Assembly: GCA_964474905.1 (NCBI GenBank)
Contig: CAYYUP010000028.1
Span: forward strand, 9,085 to 73,084
Direction of reading: 5' to 3'
Length of the DNA: 64,000 bases
Source of the DNA: JADJRG01 sp964474905
Lineage (GTDB): Bacteria; Myxococcota_A; Polyangia; Nannocystales; Nannocystaceae
The translations under genes and the position numbers were made by a program. Below the pieces are notes generated by a model. It was not told the DNA's origin. It did no database searches and was given only the letters and a program-made list of their open reading frames with translations. The stretch's first letter is position 1. Each line of letters opens with the position of its first letter. Shown here one piece after another: positions 52,584 to 60,649 of the stretch.

Positions 52584-54161
52584 ATGCATGCACGGGTAGC
52601 GCGGGCCCTCGTCGGCACGGATCAATGCGCCCCTGAGCCCGTCGAGGTCTCAGGGCTGCGGGCCCCTCGGGCGCTTGTCAGTGGCATGCCAGGGCTCGCT
52701 CCCGAGGCTCGTCTGCTGCTCGAAGCGGGGGTCGATGCGGTCTATCGCTACGCGGGCGTGCTGCCGCAGAGCGCCGCACCTGCGCCCCTTCGTGCGCCGG
52801 CGGAAAGCGAAGAGCCCTGCTCCTCGGCGATGACCGAGATCCTCCGCCAGATCCTCGTCGGTGAAGAGCGTGATCTCTTGCCGCTCGCGGTGGTCGAAAT
52901 GCAGAGCGTCGGTCTGGTGCTGCCGCCCGAGCTGCTGCCGACAGCACTCGCCTGCGCCAAGGATCAGCGCCCCCTCCTGCGCTCGCTGCTGGGTGCGCGC
53001 GGTCGCTGGCTCGCTGCTCAAAACCCCGCGTGGGCCTGGGCTGTGAGCAACTCTGGCGTCGAGCGGCTGCCGGAGAGCGAGGCCTTGCGGATCTTTGGCG
53101 AGGGCTCGCTTGGCGAGCGTCGAGAGGTGCTTTTACAGGTGCGCCGGCGGGATCCTGCGAGCGCTCGAGTGTGGCTGGCGGATGTCTGGCACCGCGAAAA
53201 AGCCGAGGTCCGGCGCTCCCTGCTGCGGGTCTTGGAGGTGGGTCTTGGGTCAGACGACGAGGCCTTTTTGCAGGCGGCGCTGGGCGATCGTTCGGCGGCT
53301 CTTCGGCGCCAGGCGGCCGGACTTTTGCGCCGCATCGACGGCGCTTCCTACGGGCATCGTATGTCTCTTTGGGCAGCCCCGTGCATACGCATGAAAGCGC
53401 CGGACATCGCTGCCAAGCTGCGGGCGACGACCGAGGGGCAGACGGCGGCCGGTGACCTCGAGGTCGCTTTGCCGGAGCTATTTGAGCCCGCGTGGGCGAA
53501 GGACGCGATGACCGAGGCGGCGCCCGGAGGTGTCGGGCGTCGGGCCTGGTGGTTGAGTCAGCTGCTCGCCGGGACCCCGCTGACGACCTGGACAGAGCGG
53601 CTTGGAGCAGACCCTGCGGCGATCGTGCGGGCCCTCCGGGGCAACGCTTTGGCGACGCCGATCCTCGACGGTTGGAGCGTGGCCGCGATCGACCAACGGG
53701 CTCACGAGTGGATGCCGCATCTCTGGGATCTCTGGCGTCGAAGCGGCTCGAAGGGGGTGCTTCTACCGGAGCCGCAGAGCGCTCTGATCGCGGCGATGGA
53801 ACCCGGCGATGCCGAAAATCGGATCTGCGATCTGCTCGGCGATGGCACTCTGATCCTGGAGCTGATGGAGGCGCTGCCGCGGCCTTGGCCCGATCGCGTC
53901 GCCGACATGTACCTGGGCGCTCTGGAGCATTGGCTCGATCGTCTGAGCAACCGGCGTCCACAGAGCGGCGATCCGTGGGCTCCATCGTTGCGGATCGCAG
54001 CGGTGGCTTTGCCCTCGGCCTTGCTCGCCCGCGCCCACTCGTTGCGAGCGCCTGCCGATGTGCGCAGTCGTTGGTACAGCGACAGATGGCGCAGCGCCTT
54101 CACAAATTTCTCGGAGGCCCTCAGTCTCCGTCAACGACTCGCCGAGGAGATGCGCCGATGA
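52584..54161 (+). CDS. DUF5691-like helical protein of the MoxR-VWA operon
   Basis: A 525-residue soluble protein starting 11 bp after the SWIM stop and overlapping the next start by four bases (ATGA). It is rich in Leu, Ala and Arg helices with alpha-solenoid-like spacing, including HEAT-like turns such as RKAEVRRSLLRVLEVGLGSDDEAFLQAALGDRSAALRRQAAGLL-type segments between about residues 180 and 250. I recall this family as DUF5691, always near SWIM and MoxR genes. It has no recognised catalytic motif. It probably scaffolds or recruits substrates for the ATPase. No signal peptide or membrane helix is present. Function unknown. Confidence 0.75.
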   Translation: MHARVARALVGTDQCAPEPVEVSGLRAPRALVSGMPGLAPEARLLLEAGVDAVYRYAGVLPQSAAPAPLRAPAESEEPCSSAMTEILRQILVGEERDLLPLAVVEMQSVGLVLPPELLPTALACAKDQRPLLRSLLGARGRWLAAQNPAWAWAVSNSGVERLPESEALRIFGEGSLGERREVLLQVRRRDPASARVWLADVWHREKAEVRRSLLRVLEVGLGSDDEAFLQAALGDRSAALRRQAAGLLRRIDGASYGHRMSLWAAPCIRMKAPDIAAKLRATTEGQTAAGDLEVALPELFEPAWAKDAMTEAAPGGVGRRAWWLSQLLAGTPLTTWTERLGADPAAIVRALRGNALATPILDGWSVAAIDQRAHEWMPHLWDLWRRSGSKGVLLPEPQSALIAAMEPGDAENRICDLLGDGTLILELMEALPRPWPDRVADMYLGALEHWLDRLSNRRPQSGDPWAPSLRIAAVALPSALLARAHSLRAPADVRSRWYSDRWRSAFTNFSEALSLRQRLAEEMRR

Positions 54162-55276
54162 CTGATCACGAGACCGCTGAATCAACACCTGCGCCGCCCC
54201 AGGTGCTCAGGCCGCATGCCGAGCAGATCTTTGCCGAGGAGCTTCACGCCCTGCGAAAAGAGGACGATCGGCCGCGACCGCCGAGCTGGCTGCTTTCTCC
54301 CTGGGCAGTGAAGCTCTACATTCTCGGCGGTACGTTGGCTTGCGGTCTGGTGATCCGGCCGAAGTACATCGGCAATGCGCGGCTCATCGAGATCGCCGTG
54401 GCTACCCTGGCGACGGACCGAGCGCTGCTGCTTTACGGGGTGCCGGGTACCGCCAAGTCGTGGGTCAGCGAGCATCTAGCAGCGGCGATCTCGGGCGACT
54501 CGACATTGCTTGTGCAGGGCACCGCCGGCACCGACGAATCGGCGCTGCGCTACGGCTGGAATTACGCGCGCCTGCTCGCCGAGGGTCCGTCACCGGCGGC
54601 GATGGTCGCGAGTCCGATGATGCGGGCCCTGGAGGGCGGCAAGATCGCTCGAATCGAAGAGCTGACCCGGGTCCCGAGTGAGGTGCAGGACACGCTGATC
54701 ACCCTGCTCTCCGAGAAAATCCTGCCGGTTCCTGAACTCTCTAGCGAGGTCCAGGGCCGCAAGGGATTTAATGTGATCGCGACCGCGAACAACCGTGATC
54801 GCGGGGTCAACGAACTCTCTAGCGCACTGCTTCGTCGTTTTAATACGGTGATTTTGCCGACACCGGCGACTCTCGAGGACGAGGTTGCGATCGTCGAGCA
54901 GCGGGTCGGCGAACTCGGCCGCAGCCTCGAGCTACCGGCGGAGAAACCAGCGCTCGCGGAGATCCGCCGGGTCGTCACCATCTTCCGTGAACTCCGCAGC
55001 GGCAAAACCCTCGACGGCCGCAGCAAGGTCAAGTCACCGTCGCCGACGCTGTCGCCCGCCGAGGCGATCTCAGTGGTCACCCACGGCATGGCGATGGCGA
55101 CCTACTACGGCGATGGCGAACTCAAGGCGGCCGATCTCGCGGCCAGCCTGACCGGCGCAATCGTCAAGGATCCGGTGCAGGATCGCCTTGTCTGGCTCGA
55201 GTATTTGCAGACCGTCGTCCGAGAGCGTAGCGACTGGCGGGACCTCTACCGCGCGTGCCGAGAGGTACTGGACTGA
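54158..55276 (+). CDS. MoxR-type AAA+ ATPase
   Basis: A 372-residue AAA+ protein whose ATG overlaps the previous stop (ATGA). The Walker A motif is GVPGTAKS (residues 94-101, Lys100). The Walker B region reads KIARIEELTR (Glu167-Glu168), with Glu where Asp is usual before the catalytic Glu. Sensor 1 lies in FNVIATANNRDRGVNELSSALLRRF, and the arginine finger is within LLRRFN. MoxR proteins work with VWA proteins, using ATP to remodel or insert metal into target proteins; the VWA partner is three genes downstream. A helical C-terminal lid of about 130 residues completes it. It is 7 bp before the next gene. Confidence 0.9.
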   Translation: MTDHETAESTPAPPQVLRPHAEQIFAEELHALRKEDDRPRPPSWLLSPWAVKLYILGGTLACGLVIRPKYIGNARLIEIAVATLATDRALLLYGVPGTAKSWVSEHLAAAISGDSTLLVQGTAGTDESALRYGWNYARLLAEGPSPAAMVASPMMRALEGGKIARIEELTRVPSEVQDTLITLLSEKILPVPELSSEVQGRKGFNVIATANNRDRGVNELSSALLRRFNTVILPTPATLEDEVAIVEQRVGELGRSLELPAEKPALAEIRRVVTIFRELRSGKTLDGRSKVKSPSPTLSPAEAISVVTHGMAMATYYGDGELKAADLAASLTGAIVKDPVQDRLVWLEYLQTVVRERSDWRDLYRACREVLD

Positions 55277-55283
55277 GCCCCGG

Positions 55284-57572
55284 ATGGCCGGCGAGGTACA
55301 CATTTTTGGCATCCGCCACCACGGTCCTGGGTGCGCGCGCTCCCTCTGCGCGGCGCTCTCGGAGCTGGCTCCCGACTGTGTGCTGATCGAGGGGCCGCCC
55401 GATGCGGAAGCAGTGCTGCCGCTGGCGATCGATGCCGCGATGGCGCCACCAGTGGCCCTGCTCGTCTACCCGGAGGGGGCCCCCGAGAGAGCCGCGTACT
55501 ACCCCTTTGCCAACTTTTCGCCAGAGTGGCAGGCGATGCGCTACGGCCTTCTAAAGGGCATTTCAGTGCATTTTATGGATCTTCCGCTGACGCACCGATT
55601 CGCCGCCGAGGACCGGGCGCGGATCGAGTCGCCGTGCCAGCCCGCCGAGACAGGGGCTCTTGTGCAGGGGCAGGCGAGCGACGCAGACCTGCGCATCGAT
55701 CCGCTTGGGGTTCTCGCGGAGGCCGCGGGCTACAGCGATCGCGAACTCTGGTGGGAGCACCAGGTCGAGCAGCGTCAGGATCCGAGCGGGCTCTTTGAGG
55801 GCATTCTCGAGGCGATGAGCGCCCTCCGTGAGGGCTTGCCACCGCCGATCGGTCACGAGGGGCGGCGCGAGGCCTACATGCGTCGCACGATCCGCTCGGC
55901 TCGTCGGACCCACCAGCGTGTCGCCGTGATCTGCGGGGCCTGGCACGCACCCGCGCTCCGCGATCTGCGGGGGGCAAAGGCCGACAACGCCCTGCTCAAG
56001 GGCATGGCCAAGACCAAGGTCATCGCCACCTGGATCCCCTGGACCTACGATCGCCTGACCTTTGAGTCAGGGTACGGCGCTGGTGTGCGCTCGCCCGGTT
56101 GGTACCAGCATCTCTGGGAGTCGCCCGAGAGTTCGGCTGTGCGTTGGGCGGTGCGGGCTGCCCGGCTGCTTCGCGCTCAGGATCTCGATGCTTCGTCGGC
56201 TGGGGTGATCGAGGTCGTGCGCCTCGCCGAGTCGCTGGCGGCGGTCCGCGAGTTGCCCTTGCCCGGTCTTGCGGAGCTGCGCGAGGCGATCGGCGCGGTG
56301 CTCTGTCACGGTGAGCCGGCACCGCTCGCCCTTATCGCCCGTGATCTCGAGGTCGGATCGGCCCTGGGAGAGGTTCCCGAGGGCGCGCCGATGGTGCCTC
56401 TGCAGCGGGATCTGCAGCTCCGACAGCGACGGCTGCGGATGAAGCCGAGCGCAGAGATCCGCGACTTAAAATTGGACCTGCGCAAAGAGACAGGCCTCGC
56501 TCGCTCGACGCTGCTGCACCGCCTACTTCTGCTCGAGATCGATTGGGGGGAACTTCGCGAGGCTTCGGGGCAGGGGGGCGCTGGATCGTTTCGCGAGCAT
56601 TGGCGGATCCAGTGGCGGCCGGAGCTTGCTGTCAAAGTGATCGAGGCCAACTTGCTGGGCAACAGCGTCGAGGCGGCGGCCCTCGAGGCCGTGCGTCGCC
56701 GGGCCGCGATGGCCGGTTTGGGTGAACTTACGGGCCTCGCGCTGCGCATCTTACCCGCGGCACTCGAGGCGGCGATGGAGCCCTTGATCGCGCGCTTGCA
56801 GGCTGTCGCGGCGGTGACGGCCGATGTCCGGGAGCTGATGCGGGCACTGCCTTCGCTCGCTCGAATCGGCCGCTACGGCGATGTCCGGGGCGATCACGAG
56901 GCCTCCTTCGCGGCCCTGCTCGACGGTCTTGTGGCGCGCATTTTGGTGGGTCTTGGGCCCGCCTGTGAGGGCCTGGACGAGGAAGCCGCGGCCGATATGG
57001 TCGAGGGCATCGGCGAGGTGCACGAAGGGCTGCGTCTGCTCGACCGGATCGATCTACGCGAGGCCTGGATGCGAGCGCTGCGGGTTCTGATGGAGCGGGC
57101 AGCCCATGCCAGGATCCAGGGACGGGCCGCTCGTCTGCGCCTGGAGCTCGGCGATCTCGACGAGCAAGCGCTCGGTTTGGCCGCCAGTTTGGCGCTCTCC
57201 CGGGCCAACGAGCCGACAGATGCCGCCGCGTGGGCGGAGGGATTGTTGCGCGGATCGGGCCTGGTCCTGGTCCACCAAAACGCGATTTGGCGGGTGCTCG
57301 ATGGCTGGCTCTCGTGCCTCTCGGTCGACGCCTTTGATGCGATCTTGCCGATGTTGCGCCGGGCGTTCTCGGAGTTCACGGATCCAGAGCGACGGCAGAT
57401 GGCCGCCAAGGTGAGGGCGCTCTGCAGCAGTGCACAGGCGGGCGCAGACCCGAGTGGACAGGACGCAGAGACCCTCGATAGGCGCCGCGCAGATCGTGTA
57501 CTGCCGGTGCTCGCCTCGATCCTCGGGGTCTCGCCGCCCGAGCTAGGCGAGCCACAGGGAGGTCAGGCATGA
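55284..57572 (+). CDS. DUF5682-like protein with TraB/Tiki-type GxxH motifs
   Basis: A 762-residue cytoplasmic-looking protein starting with ATG 55284. Its N-terminal 240 residues contain GxxH at Gly9-Ile-Arg-His12, a conserved Glu36 in DCVLIEGPPD, and a second GxxH at Gly218-Ala-Trp-His221 in VICGAWHAPAL. A pair of GxxH motifs and a Glu is the hallmark of the TraB/PrgY/Tiki superfamily of predicted metal-dependent hydrolases or proteases; I make this link by motif only. The remaining 500 residues are helical, with no motif that I recognise, possibly for MoxR or VWA binding. I recall the family as DUF5682. It overlaps the VWA gene start by four bases. Role unknown; a protease or hydrolase controlled by MoxR-VWA would fit. 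Confidence 0.78.
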   Translation: MAGEVHIFGIRHHGPGCARSLCAALSELAPDCVLIEGPPDAEAVLPLAIDAAMAPPVALLVYPEGAPERAAYYPFANFSPEWQAMRYGLLKGISVHFMDLPLTHRFAAEDRARIESPCQPAETGALVQGQASDADLRIDPLGVLAEAAGYSDRELWWEHQVEQRQDPSGLFEGILEAMSALREGLPPPIGHEGRREAYMRRTIRSARRTHQRVAVICGAWHAPALRDLRGAKADNALLKGMAKTKVIATWIPWTYDRLTFESGYGAGVRSPGWYQHLWESPESSAVRWAVRAARLLRAQDLDASSAGVIEVVRLAESLAAVRELPLPGLAELREAIGAVLCHGEPAPLALIARDLEVGSALGEVPEGAPMVPLQRDLQLRQRRLRMKPSAEIRDLKLDLRKETGLARSTLLHRLLLLEIDWGELREASGQGGAGSFREHWRIQWRPELAVKVIEANLLGNSVEAAALEAVRRRAAMAGLGELTGLALRILPAALEAAMEPLIARLQAVAAVTADVRELMRALPSLARIGRYGDVRGDHEASFAALLDGLVARILVGLGPACEGLDEEAAADMVEGIGEVHEGLRLLDRIDLREAWMRALRVLMERAAHARIQGRAARLRLELGDLDEQALGLAASLALSRANEPTDAAAWAEGLLRGSGLVLVHQNAIWRVLDGWLSCLSVDAFDAILPMLRRAFSEFTDPERRQMAAKVRALCSSAQAGADPSGQDAETLDRRRADRVLPVLASILGVSPPELGEPQGGQA

Positions 57573-58741
57573 GCGAGTCAGGAGCCGACGACGAGCGCCT
57601 GCACCGTTGGCGATTGGTGCTCGGCAAGGCCGCGGAAGAGGGCCTTGGCTGCGATCTCAAGGGCGACGCCTTGGCGATCGATGACACGCTCGCGGCCCTC
57701 TACGAGAGCGATCGCAAGGGCGGACTTGGGGCCTCTTCGCCCAACATCAACCGCTGGCTTGGCGACATCCGCACCTATTTTCCAACGCCCGTGGTGCGCA
57801 TGATGCAGCGCGATGCCCTCGACCGTCTGGGGCTCAAGAAGATGCTCTTAGAGCCCGAACTGCTGGCTGCAGTTGAGGCCGACGTTGAGCTGGTCGCGAG
57901 CCTGATGTCGCTTCGCAAGGTGATCCCAGAGCGCACCAAAGAGACCGCACGCATGGTGGTGCAGCGGGTCGTCGATGACCTCGAACGGCGCCTGCGTTTG
58001 TCGCTGATGCAGGCGGTACGAGGTGCCCTCAGCCGATCGTTCCGCACCCGCCGGCCGCGTCTTCACGAGATCGATTGGCCGCGGACGATCCGCCGCAATC
58101 TCAAAAATTATATCCCTGAGCGCAGGACGATCATCGCCAGCGAACTGCACGGCTTTGGCCACCGGCGATCGAGTCTCCGCGACATCATCCTTTGCCTCGA
58201 TCAGAGCGGCTCGATGGCCTCGTCAACGGTGTATGCGGCGGTCTTTGGCGCTGTCCTGGCGTCGATGCGATCGGTGTCGACCAAGATGATCGCCTTTGAC
58301 ACTGCGGTGGCCGATCTGACCGAGAATCTCCACGATCCGGTCGATCTGCTCTTTGGTGTGCGCCTGGGCGGAGGCACCGATATCGGCCGTGCGCTCGCCT
58401 ACTGCAGCGGTCTCATCGAACGGCCGACCGAGACGATCCTGGTGCTGATCACCGATCTCTACGAGGGCGGAGAGCGGGACAAGATGCTGCGTCGCGCGGC
58501 GGCGTTGGTCGCTGCCGGTGTCAACGTGATCTGCTTGCTCGCGCTCAGTGATCGCGGCGCGCCGTTTTATGATCACGACAACGCGGGACGTTTTGCGGCG
58601 CTCGGCATCCCGACGTTTGCCTGCACACCCGATCTTTTCCCCGAGTTGATGGCGGCGGCGCTCGCCCGCGAGGATCTCGGGATCTGGGCGGCACGGCGCC
58701 AGATCACAGTTGCCCGGAGCGACGCGAGCGACGGCTCGTAG
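57569..58741 (+). CDS. VWA-domain protein, last gene of the MoxR operon
   Basis: A 390-residue soluble protein whose ATG overlaps the preceding stop (ATGA). Residues 1-190 are helical and basic (RRTIRRNLKN, ERRTIIASELHGFGHRR). The VWA domain from about 203 has an intact MIDAS: Asp211-Gln-Ser213-Gly-Ser215, Thr in GGGTDIG, and Asp in LITDLYEGG. The pattern DxSxS...T...D binds magnesium and partner acidic residues. VWA proteins of this kind act as the substrate adaptor or client of MoxR ATPases (as ViaA does for RavA). It ends 2 bp from the convergent next gene. No signal peptide. Confidence 0.88.
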   Translation: MSESGADDERLHRWRLVLGKAAEEGLGCDLKGDALAIDDTLAALYESDRKGGLGASSPNINRWLGDIRTYFPTPVVRMMQRDALDRLGLKKMLLEPELLAAVEADVELVASLMSLRKVIPERTKETARMVVQRVVDDLERRLRLSLMQAVRGALSRSFRTRRPRLHEIDWPRTIRRNLKNYIPERRTIIASELHGFGHRRSSLRDIILCLDQSGSMASSTVYAAVFGAVLASMRSVSTKMIAFDTAVADLTENLHDPVDLLFGVRLGGGTDIGRALAYCSGLIERPTETILVLITDLYEGGERDKMLRRAAALVAAGVNVICLLALSDRGAPFYDHDNAGRFAALGIPTFACTPDLFPELMAAALAREDLGIWAARRQITVARSDASDGS

Positions 58742-58743
58742 CC

Positions 58744-59355
58744 TTAATCGAGCGGGTCGGGGGGTATGTATTCGATAGGGGGAGGCTCGATCTCGAGGCG
58801 GTTCATCTGCGCCTGCATGCGCTGGTAGGAGTCTTCGACGAGCTCGACGTCATCCTTGCCGACGCGGGCGGAGAGTGCCGTGAAGGCGTCGTTGACGTTG
58901 CGATAGAGGCGGCTGCGTTCGCGTTTGCCTAGGTGCTCGGGCTCGGTCTCCTCGAGGTCGGTCATCATGCGCTCAAACGCCGCTTCGGCGACGGCGCGAG
59001 TGATCGGCAGGGCCGCCCCNNNNNNNNNNNNNNNNNNNNNNNNNNNNNNNNNNNNNNNNNNNNNNNNNNNNNNNNNNNNNNNNNNNNNNNNNNNNNNNNN
59101 NNNNNNNNNNNNNNNNNNNGTTGTGTCGTCGGGCGCTGTGGCCCTTAGCGGCATGCGAGGGGTGCGTGCACGCTCTTGGACAGCGCGGGCGATCCGGGAG
59201 ATCGGAGTTGTGCCGGTCTCGGTTGGGGCCTTCGGTCTCGCGCGACGATCGAGCACACGCTGCTGGGGCGGCTCTGCGCTGCTCATGCTGTAGACGGCGT
59301 AGCCGACCAGCGAGAGCGAGGTCAGAGCAAAGAGGCCGAGGAGGGGGGCTTTCAT
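58744..59355 (-). CDS. Membrane-anchored hypothetical protein, interrupted by a scaffold gap
   Basis: Encoded from ATG 59355, overlapping by four bases the stop of the upstream LNS2-like gene (ATGA on the minus strand). The N-terminus (LLGLFALTSLSLVGYAVYSM) is a single hydrophobic helix, so it should be anchored in the inner membrane or exported. The sequence is broken by 100 N (59020-59119). The frame used here treats the gap as 100 bases, an arbitrary size, so the middle of the protein is unknown. The C-terminal segment (about 90 residues) is helical and acidic, with ITRAVAEAAFERMMTDLEE and RSRLYRNVNDAFTALSARVGKDDVEL, and ends in a Pro-rich IEPPPIEYIPPDP tail. I do not recognise it. Function unknown. 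Confidence 0.6.
   Translation of the reverse strand: MKAPLLGLFALTSLSLVGYAVYSMSSAEPPQQRVLDRRARPKAPTETGTTPISRIARAVQERARTPRMPLRATAPDDTXXXXXXXXXXXXXXXXXXXXXXXXXXXXXXXXXXGAALPITRAVAEAAFERMMTDLEETEPEHLGKRERSRLYRNVNDAFTALSARVGKDDVELVEDSYQRMQAQMNRLEIEPPPIEYIPPDPLD
59020..59119. other. Assembly gap of 100 N
   Basis: Exactly 100 consecutive N, a conventional placeholder for a scaffold gap of unknown length. The coding frame across it cannot be trusted. Confidence 0.99.
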
Positions 59356-60611
59356 CTGCCGCAGAGATCCGGCAGAGCTTCGAATTCGTTGAGGAGCTCG
59401 CCGTAGGAGTTGATGGTTCGGCCGCCGAAGACCGCGTCGTCGAACTGATAGAAAATGCGGTGATCGAGCGGCTCAATCGCACCGTTGTCGTAGGCTTCGG
59501 CGTCGCTCTCTCGGTTGCCAAAACCAAAGAGCGGCACCAGCCCCTTGCCGGCGAGCATCGCCAGTTCGCCGGTCTTGTAGATGACAGCCTCGCCCCCAAG
59601 AGCGCCGCTCTTGCTCAGCGTTGTGTGCACAATGCCGTGGGGGAATTTGCGTTTGTTGATGAACTCGCGGGTGCGCTTGTAGAGGAACTCTGGGCGCGCA
59701 GTCATGTACATGGGCCAGTAGCCCTTGGATACCAGGATATCAAAGGCCTCTGCGGCGAAGACGTGGGAGTCGGGGATGTCACCGAGTAGGAGGTCGAAGA
59801 ACTCCTCGTTCTCGGAGGTGGTCAGGGTGCCATCGACATCGCTGACGAAGATCGGTGCGCCCATCGGCAGCACATCGATGTACTGATCGGCGGTGCTCTT
59901 GTCGTCCTCGACGATCATGTGCACACGGTGGCGGCCGGGCGCGAGCTTTTTGTTCTCGGGGATCTTGAAGTAGATCCGGCCGCCCGTATCTTCGACGCCT
60001 TCGATCGTCGGGTTGTCGCCGTCGTCCGAGGTAATCGCCGTGCCGAGTTCCTCCCACTCGCCCGCGCAGCCGCGGTTGAGGAAGATCCGGACAGGCTCGC
60101 CGTGCAGGTCGAAGTCGAGGATGCCGGTGTCCGCGAACTTGGCGAGCACCCATTGATCCTCGCCGTCGACGTAAAACATGTCGCGGCCGCGGTGGTTGTT
60201 GTCGGTGGGCGTCGGGTTGTCGTCGAGCTTGGGCGGCGGTACCGAATCGCAGTCGGGGATCGGATCGCAGAGCGCCCCGGGGAAGGCCTCGCCGCCGGTT
60301 GTCGTTGTGGTGGTGGTTGTTGTTGTTGTTGTCGTCGCAGCCGTTGTCGTCGCAGCCGTTGTTTCGGTGGTCTCTGTGTCCGCCGTCGTGCTCGTGGTGC
60401 CGGTTGCGGTACCAGTGCCGGTGTCGGTGCCAGTGCCGGTCGCGGTTCCCACCGAGGTGGAGCTCGAGGTCGCGGTCGGGTTGGAGGTGCTCGCGGTGTC
60501 GGTCGCGCTTGCGTTGCCCGAATCATCCCCGCAGCAGACGAGGAAAACGACGAGCGAGGTCGCGGAGAGCACAGAGAGGGCAGGTGTGAGCCTGTGGCGT
60601 CGGCGGAGCAT
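59352..60611 (-). CDS. Lipoprotein with LNS2/App1-like phosphatase domain
   Basis: A 419-residue predicted lipoprotein from ATG 60611, with a hydrophobic region ending FLVCC near residue 26 (the lipobox is not ideal). A Thr/Ser linker (about 30-105, with a run of 13 Thr) follows. A beta-rich part (about 140-250) has RVHMIVEDDKSTADQY. The catalytic segment is IFVSDVDGTLTTSE with Asp258 and Asp260, the DxDGT motif of haloacid-dehalogenase-type lipin/Ned1/Smp2 (LNS2) and App1-type phosphatidate phosphatases. Later MYMTARPEFLYKRTREFI and LFGFGNRESDAEAY match HAD motifs II and III. It may hydrolyse a phospholipid or phosphoester outside the cytoplasm. It lies between the M3 peptidase and the membrane-anchored gene in an operon. 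Confidence 0.8.
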   Translation of the reverse strand: MLRRRHRLTPALSVLSATSLVVFLVCCGDDSGNASATDTASTSNPTATSSSTSVGTATGTGTDTGTGTATGTTSTTADTETTETTAATTTAATTTTTTTTTTTTTGGEAFPGALCDPIPDCDSVPPPKLDDNPTPTDNNHRGRDMFYVDGEDQWVLAKFADTGILDFDLHGEPVRIFLNRGCAGEWEELGTAITSDDGDNPTIEGVEDTGGRIYFKIPENKKLAPGRHRVHMIVEDDKSTADQYIDVLPMGAPIFVSDVDGTLTTSENEEFFDLLLGDIPDSHVFAAEAFDILVSKGYWPMYMTARPEFLYKRTREFINKRKFPHGIVHTTLSKSGALGGEAVIYKTGELAMLAGKGLVPLFGFGNRESDAEAYDNGAIEPLDHRIFYQFDDAVFGGRTINSYGELLNEFEALPDLCGR

Positions 60612-60649
60612 CGACCCCAAGATAGCCGATTTTAAGACCCTTGCGGGCA

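Noticed and set aside
53492..54157. Upstream extension of the MoxR frame
   Set aside because: It is antiparallel in composition to the DUF5691-like gene that it overlaps, and the ATGA overlap at 54158 gives the proper start.
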